Made by a program: the position numbers and the translations under genes. The notes beneath the pieces were generated by a model. That model was not told where the DNA came from. It did not search any database and was given only the letters and a program-made list of their open reading frames with translations. Shown one piece after another: positions 28,772-36,770 of a stretch of DNA of 64,000 bases. Numbering within the stretch: position 1 is the stretch's first letter; the number at the start of each line of letters is the position of its first letter. Source of the stretch: Paenibacillus sp. SYP-B3998 (GTDB lineage Bacteria > Bacillota > Bacilli > Paenibacillales > NBRC-103111); NCBI RefSeq assembly GCF_010820665.1, contig NZ_JAAIKC010000010.1:62001-126000 (forward strand), in the 5' to 3' direction.

Positions 28772-29026
28772 TCAAATGAAGGAGGAGGAGGGCGCTTCTT
28801 CGCCGCGTTCGCTTCGGAACGATTTCAATCCAATTATTTTTCTTCGCACACGAAGTAAACGACTCTTCGTTGGAGGTTGAATCTGCCTTGCGATCGGCAG
28901 AACGACCCGTTCATAAGTAAACTTATGTCGAAGGGGGACTTGATGAAAATAGCGGTAATAGCCTACAATTACCCCGCTTAAACTAAGCATGATTACAAGC
29001 AGTGACATATCAAGGGACCATTCCAT
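28772..29026 (-). CDS. Small single-pass membrane protein, 84 aa
   Basis: One N-terminal membrane segment (MSLLVIMLSLSGVIVGYYRYF) followed by a strongly basic cytoplasmic tail (RLLRVRRKIIGLKSFRSERG). GAAGGAGGTG lies 10 bp upstream. It is 38 bp upstream of the YidC paralogue on the same strand, so it may be a partner of the insertase. No family recognised. Confidence 0.65.
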   Translation of the reverse strand: MEWSLDMSLLVIMLSLSGVIVGYYRYFHQVPLRHKFTYERVVLPIARQIQPPTKSRLLRVRRKIIGLKSFRSERGEEAPSSSFI

Positions 29027-29160
29027 CTAACGAATCACCTCCTTCACGGGTCTTGATCACGATTATGTCTGAATCTGCAAGCTTTGTTTCACCATATCCA
29101 CACCATCTTAAAGTCCTATATTTAGATTTACGTCTAAGACTAATTTTCGTTTCACCAAAA

Positions 29161-29198
29161 ACAACAAACCACTCAGAAACATCTGAGAGGTTTGTTGT
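29161..29198 (-). terminator. Terminator following the displaced tRNA-Leu fragment
   Basis: ACAACAAACC and GGTTTGTTGT form a long stem with an inner CTCAG/CTGAG stem, followed on the minus strand by TTTTGG. It is probably the original terminator of the tRNA-Leu gene. Confidence 0.8.
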
Positions 29199-29210
29199 CG
29201 AACATGTAAT

Positions 29211-29263
29211 ACGATCAAGAGGACTCGAACCTCCACGGGGGGGTTAGCCCACACGGGCCTGAA
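29211..29263 (-). pseudogene. Displaced 3' half of tRNA-Leu (island attachment site)
   Basis: On the minus strand it runs from the anticodon loop (TTCAGG) through variable arm, T-arm (GTTCGAGTCC) and most of the acceptor 3' strand. The acceptor reads TTGATCG instead of TTGACCG, and no 5' half is present, so it cannot make a tRNA. A fainter similar block (GTTAGCCCAAATCGGCCTGGAA) lies at 29328-29349, 86 bp away. Confidence 0.85.
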
Positions 29264-29445
29264 TTTGGTGGGATACCAAGAGGTGAAAATTTTCCCAAAA
29301 AACCCGATAAGCCTTGATACATTTAGCGTTAGCCCAAATCGGCCTGGAATCAATATTCGCAAGCATCGGCTGTAGAAAACCTTTCAGTTTCAAAGCTTGG
29401 GCAGGTTCTTACTTCATGATATCTAATTACAATGCCTGGCTTGCA

Positions 29446-30618
29446 TTAAGAACTAAATTGCGAATTTGGCAAGAGCTGCTTCGCTCGTCCCGTGCGAAAG
29501 CTGACCACTAAGACACTAAGCCCTGCAGAAATGATGATGAACATCAGCAGGCTCAACGATGCAGCGCCGATTCCGTATCCCCCGAATAGTAGGTCCATGC
29601 TCCCTTCGACTGCGTGAGAAGCTGGAAGGCATTCGCCTAGCCGCAGATAGAACCTAGACAGCAGTTCGCGAGGCATCATCGCGCCGGAGGTAACAAGCTG
29701 AATCGAAAGGAGCAGAATATTCACCAGCATGCCACTCATGCCAAACAGAAGCATGAAAAGCTGGGACAAAAGGATAAAAGACAGCACGAACAGAGACTGA
29801 AATCCCCACAGCAACAGAAAGCCATGTTCTGCCTGACCTCCAAGCGCGATCAAAAGCGAAGTACCGACGAGAGAAACGAATACAGCTGCCGCCGCATTGA
29901 TCATGTTCCGAGCGGCGAAAAGCCGCCAGCGGCCAATCCCCATCGCCGCTAATGCCATCGACGATTGTGCCATGTTCATACTCATAATCATCGTGCCGAC
30001 ATACGAGGCGAGCAGCAACATCATAGGCGCCATTTGGTTGTTCATTCCTTTGACGATATTCGTATTCGCAAATTCGGACGTTACCCGTTCGGACATCGAC
30101 TTCGCTGCGGCAGCCGACTGCTCTTCCGGCAATTTCATCTGCTCCAACGCGGCTTGCAACCCCTGTTCGACCGCTTCTTTGTTTACCGCAGCAGTCACCT
30201 GTGCAGCAATCGTACGCATCAGATTTGCCGTCAATATCGGATTCGACTCATTGACGCTATATCGAATGGCAGCGGTACGGTTCGGATCCTTCAAAGAATC
30301 ATTAAAGCCCTCTGGAATGGTGATGACCATCTGCAGCTTCCGCTCATTTAGCAGACGCTCCGCTTCCGTTTCGGCAGCAATCAGCCGCGTACTGACGGGC
30401 AGCTCACCAGCCAATTTTTCCGTAATCGCCTGACCGACCGCTTGATCGGACACGACAATGCCCACTCCCAACTGTTTCAGCCTGTCCGCCCCCGTAACGC
30501 CGTCATAAGCCGTCATCCAAACGATGGCAAAAATAATCTGGAACATTACAGCCGTCACGATCCCGACGATTGTAGAAGGCCGCTTCAAGTATGCCTGCAA
30601 CGCGTATACCATTTCCAA
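29446..30618 (-). CDS. ABC-2/YhgE-like membrane protein
   Basis: 390 residues. One N-terminal membrane helix (IVGIVTAVMFQIIFAIVWMT) is followed by a soluble domain of about 160 residues outside the cell and then five or six C-terminal membrane helices, ending with a short basic tail. That layout is shared by ABC-2-type permeases and YhgE/Pip or DUF3533 proteins. It is the last gene of the Fur-controlled operon, starting at once after the methyltransferase stop. No ATPase of its own is adjacent apart from the importer ATPase. Probable role is export, but substrate is unknown. Confidence 0.75.
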   Translation of the reverse strand: MEMVYALQAYLKRPSTIVGIVTAVMFQIIFAIVWMTAYDGVTGADRLKQLGVGIVVSDQAVGQAITEKLAGELPVSTRLIAAETEAERLLNERKLQMVITIPEGFNDSLKDPNRTAAIRYSVNESNPILTANLMRTIAAQVTAAVNKEAVEQGLQAALEQMKLPEEQSAAAAKSMSERVTSEFANTNIVKGMNNQMAPMMLLLASYVGTMIMSMNMAQSSMALAAMGIGRWRLFAARNMINAAAAVFVSLVGTSLLIALGGQAEHGFLLLWGFQSLFVLSFILLSQLFMLLFGMSGMLVNILLLSIQLVTSGAMMPRELLSRFYLRLGECLPASHAVEGSMDLLFGGYGIGAASLSLLMFIIISAGLSVLVVSFRTGRAKQLLPNSQFSS

Positions 30619-31341
30619 TCACTCCTTTCTCCGGGTTGCCACCCAGGCATCAATAAGATAAGAGCCAAAGAACGAAGTAGCCTGCTCAAAGCCCGCCTCG
30701 TTCAACAGTTCCAGAACTTGCGCCGCGGGAATCGTATCGTACGCGGAGCCGAAAGAGGCCGCGTACCTCTCGGTCTCCTCCGGGGATACCCCGTTATCCC
30801 GCATATGCTTCAACCAGGCAAGCATTTGCAGATCAAAAGCTGGTGTACCCGGCTCCCCGTTGATCGAGGCCAGAAACAGCGGCGCTCCCGGCTTCAGCCG
30901 CTCTGCAATAAGATGCAGCATATTCCGTTTGGCAGGCATCCCTCGTATGAAATGAAGCACAAGCATGCAGGTCGCCGCATCGTAAAGCCTGCCACATGGC
31001 AGGCTTTCGATCGACCCCTGAATGAGCGTCACCTGCTGTTTCATTCCGGCTTCCTCCACCCTTCGCGCGGCAATCTCCAGCATTCGCGCAGAAGGATCGA
31101 CTCCTGTGAACGTCCTCTCGCCATAAGATGCGCCGAGCGCTACACACTCCTGACCCCCGCCTGCGCCAACGATCAGAATGTCCGCTGCTGCGCTTTTCCC
31201 CTCCCTTTGCGCGTTCAGCAGGCGATTCGTTATCTCGTACAGGCGCTCGTAGCCTGGAATTTTCAACGGAATCGTTTGTTCATATCGGTACACGGCCGGA
31301 TGCTCCCAATCGAGGGGCGTCTTCTCTTTTTCATGATTCAT
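30619..31341 (-). CDS. Class I SAM-dependent methyltransferase
   Basis: 240 residues with a Rossmann methyltransferase core: motif I ILIVGAGGGQE (residues ~55-65), acidic motif II FTGVDPSARML, motif III QGSIESLPCG and motif IV ATCMLVLHFI. Motifs resemble small-molecule methyltransferases of the UbiE/Tam kind. It overlaps the ABC ATPase stop by 4 bp and abuts the next gene, so it is fully embedded in the operon. This suggests that it modifies the transported compound or a ligand made for it. Substrate unknown. Confidence 0.88.
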   Translation of the reverse strand: MNHEKEKTPLDWEHPAVYRYEQTIPLKIPGYERLYEITNRLLNAQREGKSAAADILIVGAGGGQECVALGASYGERTFTGVDPSARMLEIAARRVEEAGMKQQVTLIQGSIESLPCGRLYDAATCMLVLHFIRGMPAKRNMLHLIAERLKPGAPLFLASINGEPGTPAFDLQMLAWLKHMRDNGVSPEETERYAASFGSAYDTIPAAQVLELLNEAGFEQATSFFGSYLIDAWVATRRKE

Positions 31342-32063
31342 CTACTGATCTCCTCCATGTGACGAACAGTCTGTCCGTCTATATGTTGTTTTAATTGCGC
31401 AAGCTCAAGTGTTGAATATTTCGGTTCGCAAGCATGATTCGCCGCTTTTAGATCGAGCCCGATCTGGGCAGGCGTCCCGGTAAGCAGAACGATACGGGAG
31501 CTTAACACCGTCGCTTCTTCCCGATCGTGTGTCGCCAACATAACCGTCGGCTTATCCATGCGCCACAAGTTCAACAGCAGGTCGTGCATGCTCCTTCTTG
31601 AAAAGGCGTCCAGACTCTGAAACGGTTCATCCATAAGCAGCAGCGTCGGACGGTAAGCGAATGCTCGAACAAGCGCAACCCGCTGCCTCATGCCGCCGCT
31701 TAATTGCTCCGGATAGCAATGAATCGCATCGCCCAGTCCTGCCTCCTCCAGCATGGATTGCGCTTCCCGGATCGAATTCGCCATTACGTCCGGTTCAGCG
31801 ATCCAGAGCACATTATCCAAAGCAGTCTTGTGCGACAGAAGACGGGGTTCCTGAAATACCATGCCGATACGCTCTAATTCATTGCGGTCGATACGCCCGG
31901 CTATCGGCTGCTCCAGACCTGCGATCAAGCGCAACAGCGTTGTCTTGCCGGTGCCGGAAGCCCCCATGATACACGTGATTTGACTTGCTTGCAGTTCCAG
32001 CGAGAAATCTTCAAATACGCGCCGACCTCCGTTATACATCATGCTGATTCGTTCGAAACGCAT
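31338..32063 (-). CDS. ABC transporter ATP-binding protein (NitT/TauT type)
   Basis: 241 residues from the ATG at 32063, which follows GGAGGGGAAAACC. Walker A GASGTGKTT near 32-40, Q-loop MVFQEPRLL, signature LSGGMRQRVALVRA, Walker B LLLMDEPFQSLD and switch His in LATHDREEA are all intact. It is of the SsuB/TauB class that powers import of sulfonates, nitrate or thiamine-like precursors. It overlaps the permease gene by 32 bp. Confidence 0.92.
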   Translation of the reverse strand: MRFERISMMYNGGRRVFEDFSLELQASQITCIMGASGTGKTTLLRLIAGLEQPIAGRIDRNELERIGMVFQEPRLLSHKTALDNVLWIAEPDVMANSIREAQSMLEEAGLGDAIHCYPEQLSGGMRQRVALVRAFAYRPTLLLMDEPFQSLDAFSRRSMHDLLLNLWRMDKPTVMLATHDREEATVLSSRIVLLTGTPAQIGLDLKAANHACEPKYSTLELAQLKQHIDGQTVRHMEEISR

Positions 32064-32814
32064 ATGGTTTTCCCCTCCTTCCCCTGGTCGATGCACGCAC
32101 CAATCCTTCCAACCCCTTCCCGAATAGCACTACTAGCAGCGTCCAACCCATGACCTCCTCCGTCTTCAAATAGACTCTGGCCGTGTTCATCGCCGCGCCA
32201 ATCCCGGTCTCGCCGCTGATCAGCTCGGACATGACGACGGTTTTCCACCCCGTACCGACATTGATAGCGAGCGCGGCGGACCAGAAAGGTGCCAGTGCAG
32301 GCCAGAAAATATCACGGATCTGTTTTGCACGCCTGACACGGAATACCGACGCCATCTCCAGCAGTTCCCACGGCACCCTCCGGATGCCCTGTACCGAATT
32401 AAAGAAAAAGACCGGGAAGAGCGCAAGAGTCACGACGAACACTTGCGTTCCGCCGTTTGTCCCCAGCCACAAGATAGCCAGCAACATCCATGAGACAGGC
32501 GGCACTGCTTGTAGTAGGGACACGGCCGGATGAATCAGCTTGTACACGTACTGCTGTGATCCCGCCCATAATCCCAGGCCGCCCCCCAGCACAAAAGCGA
32601 CGGCAAACCCCACAGCAAAACGGAGAAAGGTAAGCGCAAGCGGCGACCATAGTTGTCCTGCTGCGGCGAGAGTGCACAGCGCGCGCAGTGATTCAAGAGG
32701 ACCCGGAACCAGGACGGGCGAATAGACGCCGGCGATCCCGATCCAGAGAGCGATCAACAACAGATACGTATAGCAACCTGGCCATTTTTTATAAATGATA
32801 GTAAAAATCTTCAT
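32032..32814 (-). CDS. ABC transporter permease (NitT/TauT type)
   Basis: 260 residues starting MKIFTIIYKKWPG. Six membrane segments and the EAA-like coupling loop (ELLEMASVFRVRRAKQIRDIFWPAL) identify the BPD_transp_1/SsuC family. Its start overlaps the 3' end of the binding-protein gene by 26 bp, and its end overlaps the ATPase gene, so the importer is made as one translationally coupled unit. Confidence 0.9.
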   Translation of the reverse strand: MKIFTIIYKKWPGCYTYLLLIALWIGIAGVYSPVLVPGPLESLRALCTLAAAGQLWSPLALTFLRFAVGFAVAFVLGGGLGLWAGSQQYVYKLIHPAVSLLQAVPPVSWMLLAILWLGTNGGTQVFVVTLALFPVFFFNSVQGIRRVPWELLEMASVFRVRRAKQIRDIFWPALAPFWSAALAINVGTGWKTVVMSELISGETGIGAAMNTARVYLKTEEVMGWTLLVVLFGKGLEGLVRASTRGRRGKPYAFRTNQHDV

Positions 32815-33799
32815 CCGGCAGCTTGCCTCCAATCGAATCCGGCGCCATCTTGAGCAGAATATCAAAGTACCGCTCCACTTCGGGCCGGGCTTCTGCCGCG
32901 TCCTTATCATTCAAGGTGATCTTCGGCAGCGCGAGTTGTAGCGACTTCTCGGACAGGCCAAGCTTCTCCGCAGCTGGCTTCAACACCTCATCCGAGCCAT
33001 CCTTGGTACGAGCCAGCGCTTCCCTGTACAATTTGCGGAATTGCGCGATTTCTTCCTTATGACTCTTTGCCCAGCCGCTGTGAACGAAAATGTCCGACTG
33101 AGGCAGATCCTCGCCGAATATGCCTCGCCAAACCTGCTGAAAGTCGACCGCTTCATGCAGTGCCTCTCCCAGTTTCTCGCGCAATCCGCCAATGACAGGC
33201 TCGGGCAGGACGGCATGACGAATCTTACCTGCCGCCAGTTGCTGCATGATGTCTGGCACAGTCCCGGCTGCCAGCTTGACACGCTGCTCTAATCCTTCCT
33301 TTCTCAGCAGGAAGCGAGTCAATATTTCAGCCGGCCCGCCCTGCCCGGGAACATACACCGTCTCGCCCTGCAAATCGGCCAGGTTGTGGACTTTCGAATC
33401 GAGCGAGACCAGGTACATCGAGCCCCATGTATCGACCTCCAGCAACTGAAGCGGCAGACCCTTGGCGTGCATATTGGCGCCGACGCTCAGGGCGGCAACA
33501 ACAAACGGTGCATCACCCTGCTGAACACGAGCAAGCAATTGCTCGAACGTGTCCCACAATTCGACCTTGATCTTCACTTGCGCATCAGCCTGCTGCGCGA
33601 CGAACATAGCCGGTATGATCGCAGGAACGCGAGGACTTAGCAGCACGATGCTCTCCGGTTTTGCAGCATCTCCAGTTGCGGCATTCTCTCCAGACCCCTT
33701 TATGCTGCTATTAGAGCAGCCCGCCACCAACATGCACGCCACTAAACCCATGATCCATCCAATCCGAGTGCGGCGATAGAAAGCCAATAAACCCAACAT
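32789..33799 (-). CDS. ABC transporter substrate-binding lipoprotein
   Basis: 336 residues from the ATG at 33799 (GGGAGTTGGGAAGTGG upstream). Signal peptide with lipobox LVAGC near residue 28, so it is anchored outside the membrane. The mature part has the NMT1/SsuA-like type II binding fold: GAANMH-like ALSVGANMHAKG, DLQGETVYVPGQGGPAEIL, VLPEPVIGGL and a C-terminal EDFYYHL. Such proteins bind sulfonates, thiamine precursors or nitrate; a Fur box upstream implies an iron-linked ligand instead. An ATG at 33847 lies within the Fur box and is rejected. Confidence 0.88.
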   Translation of the reverse strand: MLGLLAFYRRTRIGWIMGLVACMLVAGCSNSSIKGSGENAATGDAAKPESIVLLSPRVPAIIPAMFVAQQADAQVKIKVELWDTFEQLLARVQQGDAPFVVAALSVGANMHAKGLPLQLLEVDTWGSMYLVSLDSKVHNLADLQGETVYVPGQGGPAEILTRFLLRKEGLEQRVKLAAGTVPDIMQQLAAGKIRHAVLPEPVIGGLREKLGEALHEAVDFQQVWRGIFGEDLPQSDIFVHSGWAKSHKEEIAQFRKLYREALARTKDGSDEVLKPAAEKLGLSEKSLQLALPKITLNDKDAAEARPEVERYFDILLKMAPDSIGGKLPDEDFYYHL

Positions 33800-33826
33800 C
33801 CACTTCCCAACTCCCTGCTTTTCATT

Positions 33827-33845
33827 TATAATGAGAATCATTATC
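33827..33845. promoter_or_regulatory. Fur box
   Basis: TATAATGAGAATCATTATC matches the Fur consensus GATAATGATAATCATTATC at 17 of 19 positions. It lies 28 bp upstream of the binding-protein start and between the operon and the divergent LuxR gene, so Fur-iron probably represses the importer operon and perhaps the regulator. Confidence 0.9.
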
Positions 33846-33933
33846 AATTATAAAGAAAATAAGCATGAGCGCCATCCCTCATATCTGGGATTTATTAATA
33901 TAGCCCGCGATGAGAGGCGCAAGGAGGCCGAAT

Positions 33934-35001
33934 ATGCATGCAAAAATGGAACCCGTCAAAGCCGAACTGTTGAGGCTTTCCGAGAGCACAGACTGTTCAT
34001 ATGTTTACAGGAGAGCGCTTGTGAAGTTGTTACGGCAAGTTGTCCCATTTGATGCCGCTTGCTGCACCACCGTCGATCCCGAAACGTTGCTGTCCACGGG
34101 TTCTGTGACGGATGAGGATGTTGAAATCATCCACGACCGCTTGTTCGAATACGATTACTTAAGAACGGATTATATTCCTTATCGGGAGTTGGTGCAGGCG
34201 GTCGATTCGACCGCGACATTAAGCGGAGCGACGGAAGGCGAGCTGACGAGAAGCGCACGTTACAGGAATGTGCTCTCCCCTGCCGGCTTCAGCGATGAAT
34301 TGAGGGCGGCACTGAACTACAAAGGGGTATGCTGGGGATATTTGACGTTATTTCGCCGTGTCGGGCACCCGTCATTTTCAGAAGAAGAGCGTGTCTTCAT
34401 CTCTTCTCTCGCGCCGGCCATTGCATTACGCTTACGCGAATCGGGCTTTGCAGCGCCTGCTGAAATCGAATTGGAACCAGAGTTGGAGCCTGGTATTCTA
34501 GTGCTGGGCGAAAGCCTCGTCACGCTATCGACTAACGCGATTGCAGACCGCTGGCTGTCAAGGTTGCGAGAACGGGAAGGCATCGACGATACCGTACTCC
34601 CAAGACCCGTCAGAACAGCCTGCTTCCGGGCATTGTCGGCCTTACCAGATGCGCCGTCGTCGGCAAAAACTTGTGTCCGTATACCTGGGTATCGCTATCT
34701 GACGATTAGGGCGAGTAAATTGTACGGATTGGAGGACTCTCCACGTCTTGGCGTAACGTTTGAACCGGCCGGATCGGCAGATACGCTGCGCCTCATGGCT
34801 GAAACCTGCGGGCTGAGCGAACGCGAGAAACAGATTCTCGATGCGCTCGTCAGGGGCATGTCCACGAAGGAGCTCGCGCTTTCATTTCATATTTCCGCCT
34901 ATACGGTGCAAGACCATTTAAAATCCATCTTTGTCAAAACCAAAGTATCAAGTCGCAGAGAGCTCGTCTGGCGTTTGTTCTCCCGCTTAGGTGTCGTATA
35001 A
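33934..35001 (+). CDS. LuxR-family transcriptional regulator
   Basis: 355 residues from the ATG at 33934, 6 bp after AAGGAGG. The C-terminal ~65 residues form a GerE/LuxR helix-turn-helix (LSEREKQILDALVRGMSTKE, then YTVQDHLKSIFVKTKVSSRR). The N-terminal part resembles a GAF-like sensing domain (residues ~20-170: VPFDAACCTTVDPE, LFRRVGHPSFSEEERVFISSLAPAIA). No receiver domain, so it likely senses a small ligand. Divergent from the Fur-controlled operon and probably its regulator. Confidence 0.85.
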   Translation: MHAKMEPVKAELLRLSESTDCSYVYRRALVKLLRQVVPFDAACCTTVDPETLLSTGSVTDEDVEIIHDRLFEYDYLRTDYIPYRELVQAVDSTATLSGATEGELTRSARYRNVLSPAGFSDELRAALNYKGVCWGYLTLFRRVGHPSFSEEERVFISSLAPAIALRLRESGFAAPAEIELEPELEPGILVLGESLVTLSTNAIADRWLSRLREREGIDDTVLPRPVRTACFRALSALPDAPSSAKTCVRIPGYRYLTIRASKLYGLEDSPRLGVTFEPAGSADTLRLMAETCGLSEREKQILDALVRGMSTKELALSFHISAYTVQDHLKSIFVKTKVSSRRELVWRLFSRLGVV

Positions 35002-35089
35002 GTTTCTTCTACTCAAAGCAGACCAACAAGAATACCCATTCAACGAACATTAGAATGGTCAATATACATCCAATTGGTGCAACTGGCAG

Positions 35090-35418
35090 TACGAAATTTT
35101 TGTGGAACAACCGGATGATGGCCCGCAACTTGCACATTTCCCTGCTCGCAGAGGAACGCCTTTGGGTCGAGCCTCGATCATCCAAATGCTTCGGCATTAC
35201 TGCCGCAATGCCAAGCTGATTGGCGTTCGCGGATCGGCGCATACGTTTTGCCACACGATGGCGAAAAAGTTTCTGCTGAACGACGGCAGCGTCTACGCTC
35301 TGCAACGTATTTTGAGACACTATATGCTCGAAATAACCCGGCATTACGTGAATCTGCTTCAAATTAACCTTCATGCACAGCACGAAAAATGGAGTCCCAA
35401 CCCTATCAACAAAAAATA
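35090..35418 (+). pseudogene. Tyrosine recombinase (integrase), C-terminal remnant
   Basis: The plus-strand frame contains the integrase C-terminal signature: GVRGSAHTFCHTMAKKFLLN, LQRILRHYMLEITRHYVNL. The catalytic HxLR Arg is Cys (HTFCH) and the usual LGH is LRH, although the Tyr in RHYVNL remains. The N-terminal core-binding domain and first catalytic Arg are missing. It lies 37 bp from the 3' end of tRNA-Leu, the normal place for the integrase of a tRNA-inserted island. Confidence 0.8.
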
Positions 35419-35446
35419 AACTCTTCGAATTAATCGAAGAGTTTCG
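35418..35446 (-). terminator. tRNA-Leu terminator
   Basis: AAACTCTTCGA/TCGAAGAGTTT makes a strong stem 10 bp beyond the tRNA 3' end and continues on the minus strand into TATTTTTTGTT. Also ends the integrase remnant. Confidence 0.85.
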
Positions 35447-35455
35447 CTTTAAGTA

Positions 35456-35543
35456 TGGTGCGGTCAAGAGGACTCGAACCTCCACGGGGGGTTAGCCCAC
35501 ACGGACCTGAACCGTGCGCGTCTGCCAATTCCGCCATGACCGC
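35456..35543 (-). tRNA. tRNA-Leu(CAG)
   Basis: Minus-strand gene of 88 bases with an encoded CCA end. The acceptor GCGGTCA pairs with TGACCGC, the anticodon stem is CACGG/CCGTG with loop TTCAGGT (anticodon CAG, reads CUG), a long class II variable arm is present, and the T-arm contains GTTCGAGTCC. It is intact and should be functional; the island lies on its 3' side. Confidence 0.96.
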
Positions 35544-35688
35544 GAGCTGACTCATAAGCAAATCATCATAAGCGGCGACAAAAATAAATATAGCATGCGA
35601 TTTCCAGTCCAGTCAATCAGATTTTTCACGCAAGTCTGCATATTTCAATACGATTTTCCGCAAGTTAAACCCAAAGGAGGGATCATTC

Positions 35689-35868
35689 ATGGATCAAGAA
35701 GAAATCGATGCATTAGAACCTAAGTATACAGGCAATAAACGAGATCTTACCGAAGGAGAGGCCCAAGCCATTGTGCATGATCCTAATCATCAAAATGAAG
35801 ACGAGGATAAAACGGATCTAGGAAGTCTTGCGGCCGCGACGGCTTTCGGCGTTTTTCGCAGAACTTGA
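35689..35868 (+). CDS. Small acidic protein, 59 aa
   Basis: ATG 7 bp after AAAGGAGGG opens a frame starting MDQEEIDALEPKYTGNKRDL and ending LAAATAFGVFRRT. The N-terminal 45 residues are charged and likely disordered; a short hydrophobic helix lies near the end. No family recognised. Strong ribosome site and following terminator support a real gene. Confidence 0.7.
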   Translation: MDQEEIDALEPKYTGNKRDLTEGEAQAIVHDPNHQNEDEDKTDLGSLAAATAFGVFRRT

Positions 35869-35908
35869 ATTTATCGCTCCACACTGCGCAGCAAATCAAG
35901 AAGCCTTA

Positions 35909-35945
35909 CTGTGTCCACCTATCGGATCAGCAAGGCTTTTTTTCA
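35909..35945. terminator. Terminator between convergent genes
   Basis: AAGCCTTACTG pairs with CAGCAAGGCTT and ends in TTTTTTT on the plus strand, after the 59-residue gene. Confidence 0.75.
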
Positions 35946-36709
35946 TACAACTGCGCTGACTGCATGATAGCTTCATAAACAGTCCTTCCAATCAGGTACC
36001 CTAATTGGGTAGCCGTACCGGCATAGCTATGTAATCGGCCTCTGCCCGTCGCGGCAATGAGAACGGCATCGGTTGTTGTGCCCGTAGCGGGTAGCCCATC
36101 GACCTCAATCCCTAGAGCTTGAAGCGCGGCAGACTTCGCTTCCGTGGCTGTGATGATGCTATTCACCATGGCTGCATCGGTTAAAATTCCATTGATAATC
36201 ACGATACAATTAATCGTGCCGGGGTAGAGAGAAGCTGCTGGAAGCTCCGCGCCTGCTCTTGCTTTGTTCCCTAACCCTACGGTGACCCAGGCGTTAACTT
36301 GAAGCTGCTTTTGCTTTTGCTTTTGCTTTTGCTCTTGATCTTGATCTTGATCTTGTGCTTGCTCTTGCTCTTGTGATTGCCCTTGATCCTGTCCTATTGG
36401 AGATTGAAGCTCAATTTGGTCCAAAGAAAGAAAGCTGCACCCAACATCCTTCACAATAGCAGCAGTAAGCATACCAGCGATCTCAGAGGGAGACATTCCT
36501 TCTCTAGTGATGAATTCATTCATCTCCGTAATGGGGTCAGCCGCCTGATAATGCTTGTCTACTTGCCGATTCATCAGACTTGTGTGAGAACCAAAGCCTC
36601 CGCCCCATGGCGAGGAATTCAACGTGCGTAGCGGTTGCTCGCTTCGAATCAGCAGGTACGTTCCCTTGCGGGATTCAACGATTTGCATCGTGAGGCCAGT
36701 GATCGACAC
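35927..36709 (-). CDS. cbiZ: Adenosylcobinamide amidohydrolase (CbiZ)-like protein with a Gln-rich insert
   Basis: 260 residues. CbiZ removes the aminopropanol side from adenosylcobinamide so that salvaged corrinoids can re-enter B12 synthesis, which fits the B12-dependent NrdJ nearby. Family marks: SSPWGGGFG, NRQVDKHYQAADP, TVGLGNKARAG, PGTINCIVIINGILTDAAMVN, TEAKSAAL and ATGTTTDAVLIAATGRG. Between residues ~108 and ~136 an insert of alternating Gln with Glu, Asp or Lys is encoded by hexanucleotide repeats (36304-36385). The start is a GTG at 36709 or an ATG at 36688. Confidence 0.85.
   Translation of the reverse strand: MSITGLTMQIVESRKGTYLLIRSEQPLRTLNSSPWGGGFGSHTSLMNRQVDKHYQAADPITEMNEFITREGMSPSEIAGMLTAAIVKDVGCSFLSLDQIELQSPIGQDQGQSQEQEQAQDQDQDQEQKQKQKQKQLQVNAWVTVGLGNKARAGAELPAASLYPGTINCIVIINGILTDAAMVNSIITATEAKSAALQALGIEVDGLPATGTTTDAVLIAATGRGRLHSYAGTATQLGYLIGRTVYEAIMQSAQLYEKKPC
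36304..36385. repeat. Hexanucleotide repeat tract inside cbiZ
   Basis: On the plus strand about four GCTTTT, three GATCTT and two GCTCTT units follow one another. They encode the Gln-Lys, Gln-Asp and Gln-Glu dipeptides. Units of six keep the frame, so slippage would change length without breaking the gene. Confidence 0.85.
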
Positions 36710-36770
36710 CCCCTCCCCCCTTACCCCTTATCTTATTTGAAATCCCACCATCTATTTATTTATCATCTTG

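Larger units (their letters stand above)
29211..35512. mobile_element. Genomic island integrated in a tRNA-Leu gene
   Basis: About 50 bp of tRNA-Leu sequence is repeated directly at 29214-29263 and 35464-35512, with only a few differences. The right copy belongs to an intact tRNA gene and has a tyrosine-integrase remnant beside its 3' end; the left copy is a displaced 3' half. This is the classical layout of tRNA-targeted integration. The cargo is the Fur-controlled ABC operon and a LuxR regulator. The dead integrase means that the island is fixed. Confidence 0.8.

Noticed and set aside
29211-29263. Functional second tRNA-Leu
   Set aside because: Only the 3' half exists; the 5' acceptor strand and D-arm are missing.
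29897-33779. Plus-strand frames across the ABC operon
   Set aside because: All lie antisense to well-supported genes and have biased Arg/Ser/Cys-rich composition.
36304-36385. CRISPR-like array
   Set aside because: Units are six bases without spacers and lie in frame inside cbiZ.
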